A DNA stretch of 64,000 nucleotides from Ruegeria sp. THAF57. GTDB taxonomy: Bacteria; Pseudomonadota; Alphaproteobacteria; Rhodobacterales; Rhodobacteraceae. The notes beneath the pieces are model-generated. The model was not told where the DNA came from. It did not search any database and worked only from the letters and a program-made list of their open reading frames with translations. The position numbers and the translations under genes were made by a program. Of this stretch, positions 33,482-42,515 are shown one piece after another; position 1 is the stretch's first letter; each line of letters begins with the position of its first letter. The DNA is taken from NCBI RefSeq assembly GCF_903914075.1, contig NZ_CAIWNQ010000001.1:558001-622000 (forward strand). Direction: 5' to 3'.

Positions 33482-35473
33482 ATGACGCCCAATCCCAATT
33501 CGCTGTACGATATTCAGGAACTGCCGGATGTCGGCATTCACATGCCGGACGGTTGCCGCCTTTCCGCGCGAATCTGGATGCCCGAAAATGCCACCGAGAC
33601 CCCCGTTCCCGCCATTCTGGAATTTTTGCCGTATCGCAAGCGTGACGGGACCGCGACCCGCGACGCGCTGACCCATCCCTGGTTTGCCAAACGCGGTTAC
33701 GCCTGCATTCGTGTCGACATGCGCGGCAATGGCGACAGCGAAGGGCTGATGGAGGATGAATATACCCAGCAGGAATTGGACGATGCTGTCGCGACGATCG
33801 AATGGTTGACGCAACAGCCTTGGTGCACGGGCCGCGTTGGCATGATGGGCATCAGTTGGGGGGGCTTCAACGCGCTACAGGTCGCGGCCATGCAGCCCGA
33901 GGCGCTGAAGGCGATCATCACGCTCTGTTCGACGGCCGATCGCTATGCGGATGACATCCATTACAAGGGCGGTTGCCTGCTGAATGAAAACCTCGGATGG
34001 GGCGCAACAATGTGGTCCTATTCCTCGCGCGCGCCAGATCCGGCCTTGCGTCCGAATTGGCGTGATCTGTGGCTGGACCGGCTTGAGAATGAACCGTTCC
34101 TGCCCTCGGTCTGGCTCCGCCATCAGACACGGGATGCGTATTGGCAGCATGGCTCGGTTTGCGAGGATTTCAGCGCGATCCAAGCTGCGACTTTGGCCGT
34201 CGGGGGCTGGGGCGACGCGTACAAAAACACGGTTCCCTTGCTCGTTGAGCAGTTGAAGGCCCCGGCCAAAGGCATCGTTGGGCCTTGGGTTCACAAGTAC
34301 CCGCATTTCGCCGTGCCCGAACCCCGGATCGGGTTTCTACAAGAAGCGTTGCGCTGGTGGGACCACTGGCTGAAAGATACAGATACCGGGGTTGAGAGCG
34401 ACCCGGATTACCGCGCATATCTGATGGACGGGGTTCGCCCGCAACGCTGGTACAACGACCGCCCCGGACGCTGGATCGCTGAGAATGAAGGCGCAACATC
34501 CCATTTTCCGACGCAGGATTGGCACCTGACCAATTCCGGAATAGGCGCGTCGGGTTCTTTGGATGTCAGGGTTTGTTCGCCTCAGACATGCGGTATGGAA
34601 AGCGGTGAGTATTGCGCCATCTGGCTGGGTCCGGACATGCCGGGTGACCAGCGCACAGACGATGCCATGTCCGCCTGTTTTGACGGCGAACCATTGAGTG
34701 CGGATCTTGATATCGTCGGTGCACCCCGCATTCGGTTGCGGATCAGCGCAGACCGACCTCAGGCGCAGGTTGCCATACGTCTGAACCACCTGCACCCGGA
34801 CGGGGCCTCTACGCGCATCACATATGGCGTGTTGAACCTGTCCCATCGTGACAGCCACGCCCAACCTGCCCCCTTGTCCCCCGGCGTCGCGTATGATGTC
34901 ACGCTGGATCTGGACCACATCGCCTATCGGGTTCCGAAAGGTCACCGTCTACGCGTGGCTGTTTCAAGTGCCTATTGGCCCTTGATCTGGCCGTCGCCGG
35001 AACCTGCTGAGCTGCACCTGACTCAGGGCGAAGTCTCGATCCCTGTTCGTCCGACAGAAACAGATGAATATGTTTTCCCGCCCCCCGAATCCGAGGTGCC
35101 GCGTGACGCCACCATCCTACGCAAGGCCCAGAACACCAGACGTGTCGAAACGGATATGAACACCGGTGAGACCCGCCTGATCATCGAAGATGACTTTGGC
35201 ATGACCAAGGACAATCACCACGGCCTCACAAATGGCGGAACCGCTTACGAATGCTGGTCGATCCACCCGGATGACCCTCTTTCAGCCAAAGGGCATTGCC
35301 TCTGGACGCAGGAATTGCGGCGGGACGGTATCGAATTGCGCACCGAAACATCCTGTCAAATGTGGTCAGATCGCACTAGTTTCTTCCTCAGGGCGAAATT
35401 GACAGCCTATGAGGGGGAGGTTGAGGTGTTTTCAAAGGAACTGGAGGATACCATACCGCGCAACCAGATGTGA
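33482..35473 (+). CDS. CocE/NonD family hydrolase
   Basis: A 663-residue alpha/beta-hydrolase of the cocaine esterase/X-prolyl dipeptidase superfamily. The nucleophile elbow GMMGISWGGFNALQVA is near residue 125, the conserved N-terminal VPAILEFLPYRKRDG near residue 42, and the His region GPWVHKYPHFAVPEP near residue 265. The C-terminal half is the jelly-roll PepX_C domain. No signal peptide is present, so it acts in the cytoplasm. Its place just before a dipeptide-type ABC importer suggests that it cleaves an imported acyl or proline-containing peptide; this is inference. Confidence 0.87.
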   Translation: MTPNPNSLYDIQELPDVGIHMPDGCRLSARIWMPENATETPVPAILEFLPYRKRDGTATRDALTHPWFAKRGYACIRVDMRGNGDSEGLMEDEYTQQELDDAVATIEWLTQQPWCTGRVGMMGISWGGFNALQVAAMQPEALKAIITLCSTADRYADDIHYKGGCLLNENLGWGATMWSYSSRAPDPALRPNWRDLWLDRLENEPFLPSVWLRHQTRDAYWQHGSVCEDFSAIQAATLAVGGWGDAYKNTVPLLVEQLKAPAKGIVGPWVHKYPHFAVPEPRIGFLQEALRWWDHWLKDTDTGVESDPDYRAYLMDGVRPQRWYNDRPGRWIAENEGATSHFPTQDWHLTNSGIGASGSLDVRVCSPQTCGMESGEYCAIWLGPDMPGDQRTDDAMSACFDGEPLSADLDIVGAPRIRLRISADRPQAQVAIRLNHLHPDGASTRITYGVLNLSHRDSHAQPAPLSPGVAYDVTLDLDHIAYRVPKGHRLRVAVSSAYWPLIWPSPEPAELHLTQGEVSIPVRPTETDEYVFPPPESEVPRDATILRKAQNTRRVETDMNTGETRLIIEDDFGMTKDNHHGLTNGGTAYECWSIHPDDPLSAKGHCLWTQELRRDGIELRTETSCQMWSDRTSFFLRAKLTAYEGEVEVFSKELEDTIPRNQM

Positions 35474-35597
35474 TTTTCAGGCCGCAAAGGTAAGACATTT
35501 ATCCTTGCTCATAAGGCCGAATTACGCCTAACTTGACTCATGCGTCAATAAAAGCCCGCAAAGGGCCAAAAAATCCAACCAATTGGGAGATCATTGG

Positions 35598-37184
35598 ATG
35601 AACGAACAAATCACTCACATGACCAAAGAGGTCACAGCGGGCAAGCTGACCCGCCGCGAATTCATGGGGAAAGCCGCGGCCTTGGGTGTATCGGCAGCGA
35701 TGGCCAGCACCCTGTTCGCGGACGCTGCACGCGCGGCAGGCCCGAAAAAAGGCGGTGATCTGAAATTTGGTCTGCAAGGCGGCGAATCGACCAACTCGCT
35801 TGATCCGGCAACCTATGCAAGCTCGGTTCCGTTCCAAAACGGTAAGCAATTCGGCGACCAACTGGTCGAAGTTGCGCCTGACGGCTCGATCGAACCACGC
35901 CTTGCTGAAAGCGTTGAAGGCAGCGCCGACGCCAAGGTCTGGACCTTCAAGCTGCGTCAGGGCGTGGAATTTCATAACGGCAAAACCATGACCAGCGAAG
36001 ACGTGCTGAAGACCATGGAGCGCCATTCGAACGAAGACTCCAAGTCCGGTGCTTTGGGCATCATGAAGGGTATCGAGTCGATGAAGGCCGATGGCGACAA
36101 CTTCCAGGTCACTCTGACCGAGCCGAACGCCGACCTTCCTTACCTGATGGCCGATTATCACCTGATCGTTCAGCCCGATGGCGGCATGGACAACCCAGGC
36201 GCGGGTATCGGCACCGGCCCATACCAGTTAGAAGTCGATGAGCCCGGCGTGCGTCACGTGTTCAAGAAGTTCGCCAACCACTGGAACCCGGATTTCGGCA
36301 ATTTCGACAGCGTCGAAGTGGTCGTCATCAACGATGCCACTGCGCGTACCGCCGCACTGCAATCCGGTCAGGTTCACGCGATCAACCGCGTCGAGCCCAA
36401 GGTCGCAGACCTGCTGGGTCGTGCGCCCAACCTGACCGTACACTCGACGGCCGGTCGCGGGCACTATGTGTTCATCATGCATTGCGACACCGCACCGTTC
36501 GACCAGAATGAACTGCGTCTGGCGCTGAAACACGCAATCAACCGTCAGGAACTGGTGGACAAAGTTCTGCGTGGCTATGGCACCATCGGGAATGACATGC
36601 CGATCAACGCGGCTTATCCGCTGTTCGATGGTTCGATCCCGCAGCGTGAATTCAGCCTCGAGAAAGCGGCTGAACACTATAAGAAATCCGGCCATGACGG
36701 CTCGCCGATCATTCTGCGTGTTGCAGACGGCGCCTTCCCTGGTGCTGTCGACGCGGCAGCGCTGTTCCAGCAGACTGCAGCGCAAGCTGGTATCCCGCTG
36801 GAAATCAAGCGCGAGCCCAATGACGGCTATTGGTCCGAAGTCTGGAACGTACAGCCTTTCTGCGCCTCTTACTGGGGTGGCCGTCCGGTGCAGGATCAGA
36901 TGTACGCGACCGCGTATCTGTCCACAGCGGATTGGAACGACACGCGCTTCAAGGTCCCGGCCTTTGACGAGATGCTGTTCCAGGCCCGTGCAGAACTGGA
37001 CAACGACAAGCGTAAGGACATCTACAGCCAGATGGGTCATATGGTCCGCGACGAAGGCGGCCTGATCTGCCCGATGTTCAACGACTTTGTCGAAGGCATC
37101 AGCAACCAGCTTGCCGGGTGGGAGTCCGATCCGACCCAAGAGATGATGAACGGCAACGTTTCTCGTAAGATGTGGTTCGCCTGA
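35598..37184 (+). CDS. ABC transporter substrate-binding protein, SBP_bac_5 family
   Basis: A 528-residue periplasmic binding protein for a peptide-type importer. A Tat signal is clear: KLTRREFMGKAAALGVSAAM, then AARAAG. The mature part has the SBP_bac_5 features LAESVEGSADAKVWTFKLRQ and GVEFHNGKTMTSEDVLKTM. The ATG at 35598 follows TTGGGAGAT and is preferred to the TTG in frame at 35583. The ligand is unknown; oligopeptides, opines and nickel are typical of the family. The gene heads the dpp-like operon 35598-40603. Confidence 0.9.
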   Translation: MNEQITHMTKEVTAGKLTRREFMGKAAALGVSAAMASTLFADAARAAGPKKGGDLKFGLQGGESTNSLDPATYASSVPFQNGKQFGDQLVEVAPDGSIEPRLAESVEGSADAKVWTFKLRQGVEFHNGKTMTSEDVLKTMERHSNEDSKSGALGIMKGIESMKADGDNFQVTLTEPNADLPYLMADYHLIVQPDGGMDNPGAGIGTGPYQLEVDEPGVRHVFKKFANHWNPDFGNFDSVEVVVINDATARTAALQSGQVHAINRVEPKVADLLGRAPNLTVHSTAGRGHYVFIMHCDTAPFDQNELRLALKHAINRQELVDKVLRGYGTIGNDMPINAAYPLFDGSIPQREFSLEKAAEHYKKSGHDGSPIILRVADGAFPGAVDAAALFQQTAAQAGIPLEIKREPNDGYWSEVWNVQPFCASYWGGRPVQDQMYATAYLSTADWNDTRFKVPAFDEMLFQARAELDNDKRKDIYSQMGHMVRDEGGLICPMFNDFVEGISNQLAGWESDPTQEMMNGNVSRKMWFA

Positions 37185-37200
37185 TACGGGTCACGGATTT

Positions 37201-38157
37201 ATGCATCCTATATTGAAACTGGTTTCCCAGCGCCTGGCGCTGGGACTCCTTTTGCTGCTCGGCGCTTCGGCCCTGATTTTTGGCATGACCGAAGCCCTTC
37301 CCGGAGACGCCGCGCAAGCCGTCCTGGGGCAGTCCGCAACTCCCGAGGCCCTTGAAAACTTACGCGAAGAGATGGGCCTGAACCGGCCTGCGCTGACCCG
37401 CTATTTCGAATGGCTGGGGGGCCTTGTTCAAGGTGATCTGGGACAATCCCTGACCAACAAGCTCGACATTGCCGAATCCGTCGGTGGCCGTCTGAGCAAT
37501 ACCCTGTTTCTTGCATTCTGGGCGGCGGTTATTTCCGTCCCGCTTGCTATCTTTCTGGGCCTGCTGGCCGTGCGCTACCGCAACCGCTGGCCCGACAAGC
37601 TGATCTCGGCGGTCACCCTAACCACGATCTCGATCCCCGAATTCCTGATCGGCTATGTTCTGGTCTATTTCGTGGCTGTGAAGTTGGGCATGTTCTCACC
37701 GCTTGCGATGATCAATGACAGCATGACGCTGGGCCAAAAGCTGAACTCGATCGCTTTGCCCGTTATCGTTCTGACGCTGGTGGTCCTTGCGCATATGATG
37801 CGGATGACACGCGCGGCGATCCTGAACGTCATGCAGTCGGCCTATGTCGAGACTGCTGAACTGAAGGGGCTGACCAACTTCAAGATCATCTACCGCCACG
37901 CGCTGCCCAACGCGGTCGCGCCGATTGTCAACGTGGTGATGCTGAACCTGGCCTATCTGGTGGTCGGTGTCGTCGTGGTCGAGGTGGTGTTCGTCTATCC
38001 CGGCATGGGACAGTACCTGGTGGATCACGTGACCAAGCGTGATGTTCCGGTGGTTCTGGCCTGCGGCGTGATCTTTGCCGCGATCTATATCGGGTTGAAC
38101 ATGGTTGCCGACATCGTTGCCATTCTTGCCAACCCAAGGCTGAGGCATCCGAAATGA
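37201..38157 (+). CDS. ABC transporter permease, DppB type
   Basis: A 318-residue inner-membrane permease with six hydrophobic segments. The DppB-type N-terminus VSQRLALGLLLLLGASALIF is present, as is the EAA loop ETAELKGLTNFKIIYRHALP that docks the ATPase. It lies 16 bases after the binding protein and overlaps the next permease by four bases (ATGA). Confidence 0.93.
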   Translation: MHPILKLVSQRLALGLLLLLGASALIFGMTEALPGDAAQAVLGQSATPEALENLREEMGLNRPALTRYFEWLGGLVQGDLGQSLTNKLDIAESVGGRLSNTLFLAFWAAVISVPLAIFLGLLAVRYRNRWPDKLISAVTLTTISIPEFLIGYVLVYFVAVKLGMFSPLAMINDSMTLGQKLNSIALPVIVLTLVVLAHMMRMTRAAILNVMQSAYVETAELKGLTNFKIIYRHALPNAVAPIVNVVMLNLAYLVVGVVVVEVVFVYPGMGQYLVDHVTKRDVPVVLACGVIFAAIYIGLNMVADIVAILANPRLRHPK

Positions 38158-38969
38158 AGAACATCCCAATCTCTGCAATGATCGGGCTGGCCTTCACAGC
38201 CCTCTACTTCATCATCGCTCTACTTGCGCCGCTGCTGGCCCCTTATGGCATGGCCGAGGTCGTGGGCGACGTGTGGGAGCCTTCGAGTTCTCAGTTCTGG
38301 CTTGGCACCGACAATATCGGGCGAGACCTTCTCAGCCGCATGATCTATGGCGGGCGGACGACGATCTTTATCGCTACCGCTGCGACGATCCTCAGCTTTG
38401 TGACCGGTTCTATCCTTGGGTTTCTGGCCGCCGTACTGGGTGGCTGGGCCGATCAGGTCATGTCGCGAACCGTCGATCTGATCATGTCGATCCCGACGCT
38501 GATCAGCGCACTGGTGGTTCTGGCGATGGTCCCCGTGACCATCCCGGTTCTGATCCTGGTTATGGGGCTGCTGGATTCCACCCGCGTCTATCGTCTGGCC
38601 CGTGCGGTCGCGGTAGATATCGCTGTGATGGACTATGTCGAGGCCGCAAAACTGCGCGGCGAAGGTCAATCGTGGATCATCTTCCGCGAAATTCTGCCCA
38701 ACGCTTTGTCACCGCTGGTGGCGGAACTAGGTCTGCGCTTTATCTTTGCGGTTCTCTTTGTGTCGACCCTGTCGTTCCTTGGCCTTGGCGTGCAACCGCC
38801 GCTGGCTGATTGGGGCGGGATCGTGAAGGAAAACAAGGACGGCATCGTCTATGGCATCGGCGCCGCGCTGTACCCGGCTGTGGCCATCGCAACGCTGGCC
38901 ATCTCGGTCAATCTGGTGGCTGACTGGGTCCTGAACCGCACCACATCGCTGAAAGGAGGCCGGGGATGA
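38154..38969 (+). CDS. ABC transporter permease, DppC type
   Basis: A 271-residue permease of the same importer. It opens with a short cytoplasmic N-terminus and the family text WLGTDNIGRDLLSRMIYGGR near residue 58. The EAA loop is AAKLRGEGQSWIIFREILPN. Five to six membrane helices are visible. It overlaps its neighbours by four bases on both sides, so the transporter is translated from one message. Confidence 0.93.
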   Translation: MKNIPISAMIGLAFTALYFIIALLAPLLAPYGMAEVVGDVWEPSSSQFWLGTDNIGRDLLSRMIYGGRTTIFIATAATILSFVTGSILGFLAAVLGGWADQVMSRTVDLIMSIPTLISALVVLAMVPVTIPVLILVMGLLDSTRVYRLARAVAVDIAVMDYVEAAKLRGEGQSWIIFREILPNALSPLVAELGLRFIFAVLFVSTLSFLGLGVQPPLADWGGIVKENKDGIVYGIGAALYPAVAIATLAISVNLVADWVLNRTTSLKGGRG

Positions 38970-40603
38970 GTGATACCCTTCTCAAGGTCCGCGACCTCAA
39001 GATTGGCGCGACCGTTTATCCACCGGGTGAGAAACCCCATGACATCGAGATCGTGCACGGGGTCAACTTTGACCTCGAACGTGGCAAGGTGCTGGGGCTG
39101 ATCGGTGAATCCGGCGCTGGTAAGTCAACCATCGGTCTGGCCTCGATGGCCTATGGCCGGGGCGGTGTGCAGATCACTGGCGGTGAGGTTTGGGTCAACG
39201 GGCGTGACATCCTGAAGACCTCATACGGCGATATCCGAAAACTGCGTGGGGGTGAGGTCACATACGTGTCTCAATCTGCCGCGGCGTCCTTCAACCCCGC
39301 CAAGAAGATCATGGATCAAGTGGTTGAGGCTGCGGTGGAACAGAAGAAGTTCAGCCGCAAAGAAGCCGAAAAACGCGCGCGCGAGCTGTTCGCTAAGCTG
39401 GGTCTGCCCGACCCCGACAATATCGGTGAGCGTTATCCGCACCAAGTGTCCGGCGGTCAGCTACAGCGCTGTATGACTGCTTTGGCGCTGTGTCCCGAAC
39501 CCGATTTGGTGGTGTTCGACGAACCCACCACGGCGCTGGACGTGACCACCCAGATCGACGTTCTGATGGCCATCAAAGAGGCCATCGCAGATACCGGTGT
39601 TGCCGCGCTTTATATCACGCACGACCTTGCCGTGGTCGCGCAGGTCAGCGACGACATCATGGTTCTGCGCATGGGCAATACGGTCGAGTACGGCAATACC
39701 GACCAGATCATCAACAACCCGCAGGAAGAGTATACCAAGGCTCTGGTCTCGGTCCGCTCGATCGAGCACGAAGAGAAACAGCCGACGCCAGAACCGGTGC
39801 TGAGTGTTGACGGCATCACCGCGCGCTATAAGGGGCTGAATTTCGACGTGCTGCACAACGTCAATGTCGAGCTTCACCCGGGGCAGACGCTGGCGGTTGT
39901 GGGTGAATCCGGCTCGGGCAAGTCGACGCTGGCGCGGGTGATCACTGGCCTTTTGCCACCGCGCGATGGTGAGATCACCTTTGCCGGGCGTAAGCTGTCA
40001 TCCGACCTCAAGGGACGCACCCGTGAGGACCTGCGCGAGTTGCAGATGATCTACCAGATGGCCGACGTTGCGATGAACCCGCGTCAGACCGTGGGCACCA
40101 TCATCGGTCGCCCGCTGGAGTTCTATTTCAACATGCGCGGCGCGGAAAAACGCAAGCGGATCGTTGAGCTGCTGGATGAGATCGAGCTGGGCGAAAAGTT
40201 CATCGACCGTTATCCGGCGGAACTGTCTGGCGGGCAGAAACAGCGTGTCTGTATCGCCCGCTCGCTGGCAGCCAAACCCAAGATGATCATCTGTGATGAG
40301 GTCACTTCGGCGCTGGACCCGCTGGTGGCAGATGGCATCCTGAAACTGCTGCTGGACCTGCAAAAGATCGAGGATGTGGCCTATCTGTTCATCACGCACG
40401 ATCTGGCGACGGTCCGCGCGATCAGCGACAGTATCGCGGTGATGTATCAGGGCCGTGTGGTCCGTTACGGCCCGAAATCACAAGTGTTGAGCCCACCGTT
40501 CGACGACTATACCGACCTTCTGCTCAGCTCGGTCCCCGAGATGCATCTGGGCTGGCTAGAAGAGGTTGTCGCCCATCGCAAGATGGAGAGTGCGGGGAAC
40601 TGA
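38966..40603 (+). CDS. Fused dipeptide ABC transporter ATPase (DppD-DppF type)
   Basis: A 545-residue protein with two ATPase modules. Module 1 (residues 1-265) has Walker A GESGAGKSTIG, signature SGGQLQRCMTALAL and Walker B LVVFDEPTT. Module 2 (about 270-545) has GESGSGKSTLARVI, SGGQKQRVCIARSLA and MIICDEVTSALDP. It energises the importer whose permeases overlap it. The fusion of DppD and DppF is common in alphaproteobacteria. A terminator follows the stop codon. Confidence 0.94.
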   Translation: MSDTLLKVRDLKIGATVYPPGEKPHDIEIVHGVNFDLERGKVLGLIGESGAGKSTIGLASMAYGRGGVQITGGEVWVNGRDILKTSYGDIRKLRGGEVTYVSQSAAASFNPAKKIMDQVVEAAVEQKKFSRKEAEKRARELFAKLGLPDPDNIGERYPHQVSGGQLQRCMTALALCPEPDLVVFDEPTTALDVTTQIDVLMAIKEAIADTGVAALYITHDLAVVAQVSDDIMVLRMGNTVEYGNTDQIINNPQEEYTKALVSVRSIEHEEKQPTPEPVLSVDGITARYKGLNFDVLHNVNVELHPGQTLAVVGESGSGKSTLARVITGLLPPRDGEITFAGRKLSSDLKGRTREDLRELQMIYQMADVAMNPRQTVGTIIGRPLEFYFNMRGAEKRKRIVELLDEIELGEKFIDRYPAELSGGQKQRVCIARSLAAKPKMIICDEVTSALDPLVADGILKLLLDLQKIEDVAYLFITHDLATVRAISDSIAVMYQGRVVRYGPKSQVLSPPFDDYTDLLLSSVPEMHLGWLEEVVAHRKMESAGN

Positions 40604-40623
40604 TCCCGCGCAAAACACTCATG

Positions 40624-40670
40624 AAATCCCGGCACTTGTCACAAACAGGTGTCGGGATTTTGCTATTTGG
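40624..40670 (+). terminator. Rho-independent terminator of dpp-like operon
   Basis: A 12-bp stem with one G-U pair, AAATCCCGGCAC and GTGTCGGGATTT, and a 13-base loop is followed by a T-rich stretch (TTGCTATTT). It starts 20 bases after the ATPase stop. Confidence 0.75.
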
Positions 40671-40741
40671 GACGATAATGGGCGGCTTATCCAAGGCGAA
40701 TCCCCTAGGCTCGCCCAAGGATCTAGCAAAAAGGCCGAACC

Positions 40742-41578
40742 ATGGACCGCAAACTCCTCCTCATTATCCTTGACGGCGTGCCGTGGCGCAATTTCCGCCG
40801 TCTGTTCGGCAACCTCGAAGGGTGGGTCGACAGCGGCGAAGCGCGCGTGTGGAAACTGCGTTCGGTGCTGCCATCGACCTCGGCCAGTTGCTATGCCTCG
40901 ATCCACACGGGCGTCACTCCGCAGGAACATGGGTGCACCGGAAACGGCAATGTCTTCCGCCTGAGCCATAAGGACGTGTTCAGTCAGGTGCGCGAGGCCG
41001 AGGGCATCACCGGGGCGGTCACCCACAGCTATTGGTCACAATTCTTCAATCGGCACCCGTTCGATTACGTGCGCGACGTAGAATATGACGAGCCCGACAG
41101 CAAGACGATCAATCATGGCCGGTTTCACACCATGACCGGCTATGGCAAGGCCAACCAGATGACGCCCTGCGACGTAGACCTATTTGCCCAGCTCACCAAC
41201 ATGTGCCTGCGCTTTGGGCTGGATTACGGCATCCTGCACACCTGTACGCTGGACAGCATGGGACATCGCTTTTTCCATGAAAGCGAGGAAATGGACCACG
41301 CCTGTTTTGTCATGGATGAGATGCTGGCCCCTTTCATCCCCCGTTGGCGGCAACTGGGGTACGAGGTGATCGTCACGGCTGACCACGGCCAAGATGAACG
41401 TGGCCACCACGGAGGCCGCAGCCCATTGCAGCAGGAAACTGCGCTGTATTATTTCGGCGATGCAGAAGGCCCCGAGGCGGATGCGGTCATCGACCAGCTT
41501 CAACTAGCCCCAACGATCCTGACCCGGATGGGCGCGCCCGTGGCCGAGACCATGAAGGCACAGCCATTCCTCAAGTAA
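40742..41578 (+). CDS. Alkaline phosphatase-superfamily phosphodiesterase
   Basis: A 278-residue cytoplasmic enzyme of the type I phosphodiesterase/nucleotide pyrophosphatase family. The N-terminal metal ligand is in LLIILDGVPWRNF, the nucleophile region is PSTSASCYASIHTGVTPQEH near residue 42, and the C-terminal metal motif is VTADHGQDERGHHGG near residue 215. No signal peptide is seen. Its substrate is unknown. It follows the dpp operon after a terminator but on the same strand, so it is probably transcribed separately. Confidence 0.85.
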   Translation: MDRKLLLIILDGVPWRNFRRLFGNLEGWVDSGEARVWKLRSVLPSTSASCYASIHTGVTPQEHGCTGNGNVFRLSHKDVFSQVREAEGITGAVTHSYWSQFFNRHPFDYVRDVEYDEPDSKTINHGRFHTMTGYGKANQMTPCDVDLFAQLTNMCLRFGLDYGILHTCTLDSMGHRFFHESEEMDHACFVMDEMLAPFIPRWRQLGYEVIVTADHGQDERGHHGGRSPLQQETALYYFGDAEGPEADAVIDQLQLAPTILTRMGAPVAETMKAQPFLK

Positions 41579-42502
41579 TCAGTCATAAGGCCATATCTGC
41601 TGACCCAGCGCTTCGATCGCCACGGATATCCGCTCAAAACTGTCTGCGGCACGCTTGACCGAGGTGCGCGCCCGTAGATAGCCGTGCACCAGCCCCGCTT
41701 CGTTGATGCAGTGTGCTTTGCCGCCGGCCTCGGTGATCCGGGCGCAATAGTCTGGCCCGTCATCGCGCAACGGATCGCAGTCTGCCGTTACGACCACAGT
41801 CGGCGGCAGGTTTGAGAAATCGCTGTCGTGCAACGGAGCATAGGTCGGATCATCCTGCGGCGCTGGTCCGCCGCACCGCACCTTTTCGTAGAAGACGATA
41901 TCCTCAAGCGTCAAAAGCGGCGCATGGGCATGTTCCAGATAAGACCCCTTCGACCGGTCCCCGCCCAGACCGGGATAGATCAGCACCTGCCCCAGAATCA
42001 TATCCAACCGTCCGCGCGCGTGATGAGCGACAGCAGCGGCCAGATTCCCTCCGGCGCTGTCTCCGGCCAGTACCAGCGCATCCCCGAATTCCGTTGCAGC
42101 CCAATTCACTGCAGTCCAGGCATCCTGAAACTGGGCGGGATGAACATGTTCCGGGCACAGCCGGTAATCCACTGCGACCACCCGATATCCTGTTTGCGCG
42201 CAAATCTCGGCGCAAACATCATCGTGGCTGTCCAAGCCGCCTACGACAAAGCCGCCACCATGCAGATAAACTACGGTTCGTGTGGGATCGCCTGCAGCAT
42301 AGACGCGAACAGGCACGCCATCGGCATGCCTGTCTTCTGTTTCTACCCCCGCAGGTCGCGGTTGGCGAAAGTCCTGACACATCGCGTCATAGACGCGGCG
42401 CTGGTCGTCAATCGACAATTCGACCGCGTCATCGGGATAGCTTTCGGCGGTACGTCTTATGAACGCCCAGGTTTCTTCGTCAATCAGGCGTTCATAATCC
42501 AT
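41579..42502 (-). CDS. Alpha/beta-hydrolase, HSL-type esterase
   Basis: A 307-residue esterase/lipase of the hormone-sensitive lipase family. The oxyanion-hole motif HGGGFVVGGLDS is near residue 78, the nucleophile elbow LAGDSAGGNLAAAVA near residue 148, and the acid-His part VVTADCDPLRDDG and AGLVHGYLRA near the C-terminus. The start at 42502 follows GGAGGGGAC. Its stop abuts the convergent phosphodiesterase stop. The acyl-CoA synthetase lies 13 bases upstream, so they are likely cotranscribed. Confidence 0.88.
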   Translation of the reverse strand: MDYERLIDEETWAFIRRTAESYPDDAVELSIDDQRRVYDAMCQDFRQPRPAGVETEDRHADGVPVRVYAAGDPTRTVVYLHGGGFVVGGLDSHDDVCAEICAQTGYRVVAVDYRLCPEHVHPAQFQDAWTAVNWAATEFGDALVLAGDSAGGNLAAAVAHHARGRLDMILGQVLIYPGLGGDRSKGSYLEHAHAPLLTLEDIVFYEKVRCGGPAPQDDPTYAPLHDSDFSNLPPTVVVTADCDPLRDDGPDYCARITEAGGKAHCINEAGLVHGYLRARTSVKRAADSFERISVAIEALGQQIWPYD

Positions 42503-42515
42503 GTCCCCTCCGCGA

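Noticed and set aside
35533..35560. TTGACT as -35 box for the peptide-importer operon
   Set aside because: No acceptable -10 box is found 16-18 bases downstream; the AT-rich CAATAA is only 7 bases away.
36228..37139. A 303-codon open frame on the minus strand
   Set aside because: It mirrors the peptide binding-protein gene and has no support of its own.
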